Shown: positions 58,158 through 64,000 of the stretch, piece after piece
Layout of the letters: every line of letters begins with the position of its first letter
Position numbering within the stretch: position 1 is the stretch's first letter
From: Microbacterium sp. 1.5R
Lineage (GTDB): Bacteria > Actinomycetota > Actinomycetes > Actinomycetales > Microbacteriaceae
Assembly: GCF_001889265.1 (NCBI RefSeq)
Contig: NZ_CP018151.1
Span: 930,001-994,000, forward strand
DNA: 64,000 nt
Direction of reading: 5' to 3'
Notes under the pieces: generated by a model
What the model was told of the DNA's origin: nothing
Databases searched by the model: none
The model's input: only the letters and a program-made list of their open reading frames with translations
Position numbers and translations under genes: made by a program

Positions 58158-58525
58158 CGGATGCGACGCCGGCCGCTCACGACGCCTGCGCCGACGGCGA
58201 CCACGGCGAACGCGATGCCGATGAGGGGCTGGTCCATCAGCCACCACGCGATCGTGACGCCGACGTAGATCAGCAGCTCGACGACGACGCGAAGGAACGG
58301 ATGCAGTCGCAGGACGGGTCGCGGCGAGAGGAAGAGCGCCCAGATCAGGATCACGACGACCGGAGCCCCGATGCCGAGGATGACGTTGTACGGGAAGGGC
58401 CAGGTGGCGAATCCCCACAGGGCGAGGGTGCCCACTGCGACGATCAGGACGACCGATCGGACGACGTCGAGAGCGGTGATGGTGGGGCGGTCGACGCCGG
58501 GAACGGAGGCGGGATCCTGGGACAT
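58154..58525 (-). CDS. YrdB-like DUF2568 membrane protein
   Basis: 123 aa, four membrane segments (VVRSVVLIVAVGTLALWGFATW ... NVILGIGAPVVVILIWALFLSP, FLRVVVELLIYVGVTIAWWLM, GIAFAVVAVGAGVV). Conserved family of unknown function. TAGACT (plus-strand AGTCTA at 58532-58537) ends 6 nt before the ATG: leaderless. Coupled to the GlcD-like gene by ATGA. Confidence 0.75.
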   Translation of the reverse strand: MSQDPASVPGVDRPTITALDVVRSVVLIVAVGTLALWGFATWPFPYNVILGIGAPVVVILIWALFLSPRPVLRLHPFLRVVVELLIYVGVTIAWWLMDQPLIGIAFAVVAVGAGVVSGRRRIR

Positions 58526-58555
58526 GGATCCAGTCTATTCGCCGCCGATGGCGGG

Positions 58556-60742
58556 TCAGAGCGCGGGCGCGGCCTCGTCTGCGGCCACCTGGTCGACCGG
58601 CGCGGTCTCGTCGGCGGGCGCGGTGTCGTCAGCGGGGGCAGGCTCTGCCGGAAGGGCGGTCTGGTCCTCGGTCACGGGCTCTGCCGGAGGACCGGTCTCG
58701 ACGGGAGCGGCCGGGGCCTCCGTCTCGGGTGCCGGCGTCTCAGGGGACGCCTCGGCGTCCGGGGACTCGGTCGGGGCAGCGGGTGCTGCCTCGTCCGTCG
58801 GCTCGGGGATCGGCGCGACCGCGTCGTCCGGAGTCGGCTCGGAGGGTACCGTCTCGGCGGGATCCGCAGCCGGCCCTCCGCACGAGGGAGCGAGGGCCAC
58901 GGAACCGAGGGTCACCCCGAGAGCCGAGAGGCTCGTGGTCGTCGGCAGCATCGGACCGGACGCCGTCACGTAGTGGACCTCGAGGGGCGCGCCGAGGAGA
59001 ATCTGGACGAGACCGGGGCGCAACTCGATCGTGCCGGTCCCTGCGTCACTCAGCGATGTGCCGTCGACGCCGCCGCGGCGTCCGCCGAGCAGCGCTTCGA
59101 TGTCCGCGCCCGGTTCGCCGGACACATTCACGGTCACATAGGTGACAGCGCGTGCGTCGAGGCAGATGCTCGCGAGGCTCACTTCGATCGGAGTCGTCGG
59201 CGCGGCCGGTTCCGTGGGGTTCTCGCCGGGGGTTTCGCCGCCGGGGGTTTCTCCGGGGTTCTCGCCGGGGGTTTCGCCGCCGGGGGTTTCTCCGGGGTTC
59301 TCGCCGGGGGTTTCGCCGCCGGGGGTCTCTCCGGGGTTCTCGCCCGGGACCTCGCCATCGGGGTTCTCGCCGTCGGGGTTCTCGTCGTCGGGCTCTTCGT
59401 CCACGGGAGGGGACGTGGACTCGGGCAGTGCCGGCGCGGTCGACTCGGTCGGGGCCGGGGGTGAGACGATCGCCGGCGCGATGTCCTCAGCGGGCTGGGG
59501 GGTGACGGGTGCTTCGACGGGCGGGGTGACGGGCTCGGGCTCGGTCTCCGCTTCATCGACGATCGGCGTCTTGTCGTCGGACATCGACTCGTCGGGCCCG
59601 ACGTCTGCACTGATCGACGAGGAATCGCTGTCGCCCGCACTCGGCATCGATGCCGCGGGCGTCGCGCCCGTGAGGCTCGGGATGATTGTGGCGGCCGCCA
59701 CGACGCCGGCGACCACGAGGGCCGCCGATCCTGCGCTGACGAGCGCACCGACTCCGCTGAAGATGCCTCCGGTCGCCGTGCCACCGGCTCCGCCACCGGT
59801 CGCTGTGCCTGCGCCGGTCGCGCCGCCTCCACCGGTGCCGCTCGACGATCCGGCGGCGGCTGTTCCGCCTCCCGCAGCCACGACAGCTCCCTCGGTGATC
59901 CCCGAGGGCATGGCCGCGAGCGCGACGATGGGCGTACCGCCACCCTGGAGGGTGGCGAGGTAGCCTGCGGAACCCGTGACTCCGAGGACGAGGGGCAGCA
60001 GCACGAGGGCCAGCCGCTTGGAGACGTCCTTCGCCTCAGCGGCGACGATCATGCAGCGTGCGCACTGGTCGAGGTGCTGCTCGAGACGGTTGTGGTCTCG
60101 CGTGCTGAGGTTGCCGCGCGAGTAGGCGCCCAGGTGCTCGATGGTCCACCGGCAGTCGGAACCTTCGGCCGCGCTGCGGAGGTGAGCCTGGATCCACGCT
60201 TCGCGAAGTCCTTCACGCGCTCTGAAAGCCAGCTGCGAGACGGCGCCGGACTTCATGCCGAGCAGGGTCGCGGCCTCCTGCGGCTTCATCTGCTCGATCT
60301 CTGTGTACCAGAGCACTTCCTGCCAGCGGGAGGGCAGGCTGCGGAACGCCTGCGCGGTCAGGCTGCGATCGAGGGCCTCGTTGGCCGCCTGGTCGGTGCT
60401 GTCGGGATCGGCGACGGAGTCGAGCTCGTCGATGGCGGACTCGCGTCGAGAGCGGCCCCAGGCGGCGGCGGTGTTGCGGATGCTCGTGAACAGGTAGGCG
60501 CGGAACGATCCGTTCGGTCCGCCGCCCTTGATGATCGCCTGATAGATGCGGGTGTAGGACTCCTGCACGAGGTCGTCGGGGTCGATCGACGACGTGATCG
60601 ATCGCGCGACCGACATGCCGGAGGGATAGTGCCGCCTCCACAGTTCGCCGAAGGCCGCCGCGTCACCCGAGCGGGTGCGCAGGACGAGATCGGCGTCGGC
60701 GATCGTTTCCTCGTGTGAAGTGCTGTCCTGATCCACTGTCAT
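58556..60742 (-). CDS. ECF sigma factor fused to zinc-finger anti-sigma domain, membrane segments and Pro/Glu repeat tail
   Basis: 728 aa. Sigma-2 region ~20-75 (LRTRSGDAAAFGELWRRHYP ... PDDLVQESYTRIYQAI) and sigma-4 region ~130-185 (LPSRWQEVLWYTEIEQMKPQEAATLLGMKSGAVSQLAFRAREGL). Then a zinc-finger anti-sigma module (His223-x3-Cys227-x2-Cys230, with Cys197), a membrane helix at ~243-265, a Gly-rich stretch, a second hydrophobic segment at ~328-355 and a Pro/Glu/Thr-rich tail with three 13-residue repeats and a small folded domain holding Cys pairs. Actinobacterial ECF52-like sigma factors share this build: sigma and its inhibitor in one membrane protein. It probably senses an envelope signal. 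Single gene. Confidence 0.88.
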   Translation of the reverse strand: MTVDQDSTSHEETIADADLVLRTRSGDAAAFGELWRRHYPSGMSVARSITSSIDPDDLVQESYTRIYQAIIKGGGPNGSFRAYLFTSIRNTAAAWGRSRRESAIDELDSVADPDSTDQAANEALDRSLTAQAFRSLPSRWQEVLWYTEIEQMKPQEAATLLGMKSGAVSQLAFRAREGLREAWIQAHLRSAAEGSDCRWTIEHLGAYSRGNLSTRDHNRLEQHLDQCARCMIVAAEAKDVSKRLALVLLPLVLGVTGSAGYLATLQGGGTPIVALAAMPSGITEGAVVAAGGGTAAAGSSSGTGGGGATGAGTATGGGAGGTATGGIFSGVGALVSAGSAALVVAGVVAAATIIPSLTGATPAASMPSAGDSDSSSISADVGPDESMSDDKTPIVDEAETEPEPVTPPVEAPVTPQPAEDIAPAIVSPPAPTESTAPALPESTSPPVDEEPDDENPDGENPDGEVPGENPGETPGGETPGENPGETPGGETPGENPGETPGGETPGENPTEPAAPTTPIEVSLASICLDARAVTYVTVNVSGEPGADIEALLGGRRGGVDGTSLSDAGTGTIELRPGLVQILLGAPLEVHYVTASGPMLPTTTSLSALGVTLGSVALAPSCGGPAADPAETVPSEPTPDDAVAPIPEPTDEAAPAAPTESPDAEASPETPAPETEAPAAPVETGPPAEPVTEDQTALPAEPAPADDTAPADETAPVDQVAADEAAPAL
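59218..59340 (-). repeat. 39-bp tandem repeat inside the ECF fusion gene
   Basis: Three near-perfect copies with a 39-bp period (starts at 59218, 59257, 59296) plus the beginning of a fourth at 59335, encoding P-G-E-N-P-G-E-T-P-G-G-E-T per unit. The copies are nearly identical in DNA, which suggests recent duplication and possible copy-number change. Confidence 0.85.
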
Positions 60743-61170
60743 CCATCTGTCGTGGAGCGCGAGTGCGCCTCCACATGAAGAGACGCGTGAACCCCATTTT
60801 CATCACGCGTCATCTCCATTCTCTCTCCTATCTCTCAGGCTTGCCACCCCTTCTCGAAAAGTGCTCGCAGAAGACCGGGGGCGAATAAAGACCTGATCAC
60901 GGGCAGATCAGTCGGGCGCGCGGAAGAACCGTGAAAAAAGATCTGAGAAATCGCGTAATGAATCGGCGTCGACGTCGTCTCATCACTAGAGACAGCCATG
61001 GGGCTCCACCGGGGGGCGGAGCTCAGGCGCTGGTGCAAGGGGTAAGTGCACCGGCATGGTGGGTCGGGCACCTCGGGGGAGGAGCGCTCGGCCCGCCAGC
61101 TCTCGCAACGTGGGGGGAATTGTGACGGGGTCGCCGATCTGGGGAACGGCGGCCCCTCACCCGCACCGGG
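60743..61170. other. 428-nt gene-free region between the ECF fusion and nagA
   Basis: Both flanking genes run on the minus strand. It contains the 5' region of the ECF gene with an inverted repeat at 60782-60811, a hairpin GTGGAG...CTCCAC at 60752-60774, and a small hairpin CTGATC-N7-GATCAG (60893-60911). Between 60910 and 61170 I see no convincing gene, RNA or repeat; two short frames there lack ribosome sites and family likeness. The stretch is less GC-rich than its surroundings around 60780-60960. Confidence 0.5.
60782..60811 (-). promoter_or_regulatory. Operator-like inverted repeat upstream of the ECF fusion gene
   Basis: GACGCGTGA (60782-60790) and TCACGCGTC (60803-60811) are exact complements separated by 12 nt, 40 nt upstream of the ATG. 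It may be a regulator site or a hairpin in the leader. Confidence 0.45.
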
Positions 61171-62337
61171 CTACGGCCGGTCGCCGATCCACACGCGAGC
61201 GACCTGCAGCTGTGCGTTCAGCAGCACCGCGTCAGCGACGAACCCGACCGCCAGGCGACCGATCCGGTCGCCGTATCCGATCGCTCCCGCCGGTGTCTCG
61301 GTGAGCGCCCGGACGGCTTCCGTGAGAGGTGCGCCCGCCGCGGTCGCCCTGCGCAGCGCCACGTCGAGGGTGAGCGTCGACCCCGCGATCGATCCCGTGT
61401 CGTCCGCGCGCGCGATGCCGTCGAGGACCGTCACGCTCACTGCACCCAGGTCGTAGTGCCCGTCGGCGCTGCCGGCAGCCGCCATGGCATCCGTGATGAG
61501 TGCGACGCGACCGGGTGCCGAGTCGAACACGAGCTTGACCACGTGCGGGTCGAGGTGGATGTCGTCGGCGATCACCTCGAGCACCACGCGGCGGTCGGCC
61601 GCCGCCGCCAGTACCGGCCCCGGCGCTCGGTGATGGATTCCGGGCATGGCGTTGAAGGCGTGGGTCAGCACGGAGGCGCCGGTCTCGAATGCCGCGTCCG
61701 CAGTCGCGGCATCCGCACTCGTGTGTCCCACCGCTGCGACAGCGCCGGCGTCCACGATCATCCGGATCGCCTCGAGACCGCCGGGGAGCTCCGGTGCGAT
61801 TGTCACCTGCCGGATCGTCCCGCGGCCGGCGTCGAGCAGGCGGGCGACGTCGTCTCGTGTCGGAGTGCGCAGCAGCGACGGCTCGTGAGCTCCGTGGTGC
61901 GCCGGGTCGAGGAACGGCCCTTCCAGATGCGAACCGAGGATGTCGGCATCCGACTTTATCAGGTCGGCGATCTGCGCCACGCGTCGAGCGAGGGCGTCGA
62001 CGGGGGCGGTGACGAGGGAGATCACCGATCGTGTCGTGCCATGAGCGCGGTGCAGAGCGCGAGCCGAGCGGATCGCCTCCGGCCCGTCGTCGAACGACGC
62101 TCCCGCGCCGCCGTGGCAGTGGATGTCGATGAATCCGGGTGTGAGCACGGCATCCGGCCCGGCGACGACGGTCGCGTCGACGACCTCATCGGCGGGGGCC
62201 CACGTCTGGCCGGTGCCGAGAGCGGCGACCCGCCCGTGTTCCATGCGAACCCAGGCGTCCGCGACCTCGACGCCGTGGTCGATCAGTCGGGCCGAGTGGA
62301 TGACGACCGATCCCGTCGCTGTCGAAACGGATGTCAT
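61171..62337 (-). CDS. nagA: N-acetylglucosamine-6-phosphate deacetylase
   Basis: 388 aa. Metal and catalytic motifs: GFIDIHCHGGAG, GSHLEGPFLDPAHHGAH with the conserved Glu, AVGHTSADAATADAAFETGASVLTHAFNAM, and the catalytic Asp in ALITDAMAAAG. It removes acetate from GlcNAc-6-P, giving the substrate of NagB. The start overlaps the GH20 stop (ATGA). Confidence 0.95.
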   Translation of the reverse strand: MTSVSTATGSVVIHSARLIDHGVEVADAWVRMEHGRVAALGTGQTWAPADEVVDATVVAGPDAVLTPGFIDIHCHGGAGASFDDGPEAIRSARALHRAHGTTRSVISLVTAPVDALARRVAQIADLIKSDADILGSHLEGPFLDPAHHGAHEPSLLRTPTRDDVARLLDAGRGTIRQVTIAPELPGGLEAIRMIVDAGAVAAVGHTSADAATADAAFETGASVLTHAFNAMPGIHHRAPGPVLAAAADRRVVLEVIADDIHLDPHVVKLVFDSAPGRVALITDAMAAAGSADGHYDLGAVSVTVLDGIARADDTGSIAGSTLTLDVALRRATAAGAPLTEAVRALTETPAGAIGYGDRIGRLAVGFVADAVLLNAQLQVARVWIGDRP

Positions 62338-63863
62338 CGCTCGCTCCAGGGGATCTCGTCTGCGGGGTGGAAGTCCACGCCCTCAGCCTTCCACAGCGGG
62401 GCGAGTGCGCCGAGTCGCTCGCGGAACGACTCCCAGTCCCGGCCGTCGGCGTCGTGCGGTGACCACGCGACCTCCGCCTGAGCGGCGGCCCGCGGGAAGA
62501 CCAGCTGCTCGACCTCGCTCAGGGTGCGGGTGGTCTCACTCCACAGCGGAGCCTCGATGCCGAGGATCGCGGACTCCGGGACGTCGAGCACAGCGGTCGG
62601 CTCCCACTCGTACGCCCTGCGGACATCGATGATCGCGGCCCAGGTGAGTCCGAGCGGAAAATCCTCGGTGTACTTCATGTCGAGGTAGGCGACGTCGGCG
62701 GTCGACATGATGAGCGCCCCGCCACGCTCGACGAAGTGCGCCGCCTCCTCAGCGTGCGATCCCTCGGGTGTCGTCTTGCCCCAGTACTGGCCGATCGTCC
62801 CCTCGGCGATGTCCTTCGCTGCGCCCACCTCGTGCCAGGCGACGGGGATCTTGCCCTCTTCGAACACGATCGCGGTGGCGCGCTCGACGAACAGATCGAA
62901 GTCCGCCTGCGGGGTGCCGAGGGACTCGTCGCCGCCGATGTGGATGTACGGACCCGGGGTCATCTCGGCGAGCTCGCGCACGACGTCACGGACGAACTCG
63001 TAGGTGCGCTCTTCATGGATGCGGACGCTCGAGTGCCCGACGCCCCACCCGAGATAGGGCTCGCCTGCGACGGGGAGCGGCTGCCCCAGGCGCGCCGATT
63101 CGGCGATCAGGCTGTCGTTCATGACCGGATCCTCGACGAGCTCCGGATACGCGACGCCGATGGCGTGCGTGTGACCGGGGAGGTCGATCTCAGGGATCAC
63201 GACCATGTGCCGCTCAGCGGCGTACGCGACGATCTCGCGATAGTCGTCCTTCGTGTAGAAGCCGCCGGGGTCGCCGAGGGAGGCCGTGGACGAGGCGAGC
63301 TCGGTGAGCTTCGGCCACGAGTCGATCTGGATGCGCCAGCCCTGGTCGTCGCTGAGGTGCAGGTGCAGGTGATTGAACTTCAGGGCACTGGTGCTGTCGA
63401 TGAACTTCTTGACCTCATCGACGTCGAAGAAGTGACGCGTGACGTCGAGCATGACGCCGCGACGTGCGAATCGTGGCGCGTCGGTGATCTCGGCGCGCAG
63501 GAACGCCCATCCCTCGTCGTCCTCGCGGAGCAGTTGCAGCAGCGTCTGCATGCCGTAGAAGAGTCCTGCCTCGTCGCCGCCCACGATCTCGACGGAGTCG
63601 CCGACTGTGAGCCCGTATCCTTCGGGGGCCGTGGTGGGGTCGATCCGCAGGACGATCGTCGACGCGACGCCGTCGCCGGCGCCGTCGCTGTCCGTCGAGT
63701 GCGACAGCCGGATGCCGCTGCGGCGCGCGACGGCGTCGATCAGCTGGGCCGCCGCGGGGGAGTCGCCGATGACTCGCAAGCCGTCGGAGACGGGCAGCCG
63801 ACCATCCACGGCGATGGAGGAAGCGGGAAGAGGAACAAGGGGCATGGAATGGGGAAGGACCAT
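62334..63863 (-). CDS. GH20 beta-N-acetylhexosaminidase
   Basis: 509 aa from the ATG at 63863 (a TTG lies two codons upstream, another ATG 6 codons downstream). GH20b domain, then GVMLDVTRHFFDVDEVKKFIDSTSALKFNHLHLHLSDDQGWRIQIDSWP and the catalytic Asp-Glu in YIHIGGDESLG. It releases GlcNAc or GalNAc ends from glycans; no signal peptide, so intracellular. TAGGTT (plus-strand AACCTA at 63870-63875) ends 6 nt before the ATG: leaderless. Only the fold, not the sequence detail, is shared with the GH20 half of the 50063 fusion. Confidence 0.94.
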   Translation of the reverse strand: MVLPHSMPLVPLPASSIAVDGRLPVSDGLRVIGDSPAAAQLIDAVARRSGIRLSHSTDSDGAGDGVASTIVLRIDPTTAPEGYGLTVGDSVEIVGGDEAGLFYGMQTLLQLLREDDEGWAFLRAEITDAPRFARRGVMLDVTRHFFDVDEVKKFIDSTSALKFNHLHLHLSDDQGWRIQIDSWPKLTELASSTASLGDPGGFYTKDDYREIVAYAAERHMVVIPEIDLPGHTHAIGVAYPELVEDPVMNDSLIAESARLGQPLPVAGEPYLGWGVGHSSVRIHEERTYEFVRDVVRELAEMTPGPYIHIGGDESLGTPQADFDLFVERATAIVFEEGKIPVAWHEVGAAKDIAEGTIGQYWGKTTPEGSHAEEAAHFVERGGALIMSTADVAYLDMKYTEDFPLGLTWAAIIDVRRAYEWEPTAVLDVPESAILGIEAPLWSETTRTLSEVEQLVFPRAAAQAEVAWSPHDADGRDWESFRERLGALAPLWKAEGVDFHPADEIPWSER

Positions 63864-63909
63864 GAACAAAACCTACCGTGCGCAGAGTCGGCAGCACAGG
63901 GAAATCCGC

Positions 63910-63915
63910 TATGCT
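63910..63915 (+). promoter_or_regulatory. -10 box ahead of the ZTP riboswitch
   Basis: TATGCT, about 7 nt before the start of the riboswitch core, on the strand opposite to the GH20 gene. Confidence 0.45.
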
Positions 63916-63921
63916 TTCTCA

Positions 63922-63998
63922 CGTCGCGACTGGCGTCTGGGTGGACTACCACCGGGGAGCGACTGACCACGGAATTCGACCGCGCGCCTGGGCCGATA
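63922..63998 (+). ncRNA. ZTP (pfl) riboswitch
   Basis: The sequence carries the conserved pfl blocks in order: CGCGACTGGCG (from 63925), GGTGGACTACCACC (63940-63953) forming the first hairpin and internal loop, GGGGAGCG directly after it (63954-63961), and CCGCGCGCCTGGGC near the end (63980-63993) that pairs to make the ligand pseudoknot. ZTP/ZMP riboswitches sense the AICAR form that builds up when 10-formyl-THF is short, and usually turn on folate or one-carbon genes such as glyA, folD or purH. The controlled gene lies past the window edge. Confidence 0.85.
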
Positions 63999-64000
63999 GG

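Noticed and set aside
60835..61125. Two short frames (minus 60835-61071, plus 60931-61125) in the gene-free region
   Set aside because: No ribosome site, no leaderless box at the proper spacing, no family likeness.

Overview
The window is a very GC-rich chromosomal segment from an actinobacterium of the Microbacteriaceae type, most likely Microbacterium or a close relative. This rests on the sucCD - DUF6350 - purN - purH order, a monomeric NADP isocitrate dehydrogenase, many GTG starts, dense ATGA/GTGA gene overlaps, and at least nine genes whose start codon lies 6-7 nt after a TANNNT box (leaderless-type promoters). The genus is an inference from gene order and family likeness. I see no tRNA, rRNA, CRISPR array, insertion sequence or phage gene.

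Region 1 (1-9060): a small type VII secretion cargo locus (YbaB-like, EspC-like, and the start of a larger protein cut by the window edge), then core metabolism: sucCD, an AzgA-type purine permease, a DUF6350 membrane protein, purN and purH. Region 2 (9061-27338) is the least ordinary part. An apparent ten-gene minus-strand operon encodes a copper amine oxidase, a complete peptide-type ABC importer, a P1 Ntn-peptidase, a PaiB-like flavin-binding protein, a C45 acyltransferase-type Ntn-hydrolase and a membrane protein. It is read from a promoter that overlaps a perfect 18-bp palindrome, beside a divergent LacI-type regulator. Next to it are a family III CoA-transferase, a PucR regulator, a GabT-type transaminase, an acyl-CoA dehydrogenase with glutaryl-CoA dehydrogenase signatures and an aldehyde dehydrogenase. 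Read together, these look like uptake, deacylation and oxidation of an amine or amide compound, feeding a 5-aminovalerate/glutarate-type pathway.

Region 3 (27420-35547): DNA alkylation repair (an AdaA-AlkA fusion and Ogt), a 21-codon leader peptide ahead of a heterodimeric ABC exporter, a DUF559 nuclease-like protein flanked by GC-rich intergenic repeats and a polypurine tract, and a coiled-coil hypothetical protein. Region 4 (35602-43621): a LacI-controlled sugar operon with a binding protein, two permeases, a YicI-type GH31 and a GH1, probably for alpha-xylosyl glucosides such as isoprimeverose. Region 5 (43834-48321): a GNAT acetyltransferase, icd and an L,D-transpeptidase.

Region 6 (48422-63863) centres on amino-sugar and D-amino-acid salvage: RidA divergent from a D-serine-dehydratase-like enzyme, a 1084-aa fusion of an N-acyl-D-amino-acid deacylase with a GH20 hexosaminidase, a ROK repressor, a ROK kinase and nagB. 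Further on, after a Nudix hydrolase, a glycolate-oxidase-like flavoprotein, a DUF2568 protein and an ECF sigma factor fused to a zinc-finger anti-sigma and a Pro/Glu repeat domain, come nagA and a second GH20. The set fits recycling of chitin or peptidoglycan fragments. The window ends in a ZTP (pfl) riboswitch on the plus strand whose target gene lies outside.
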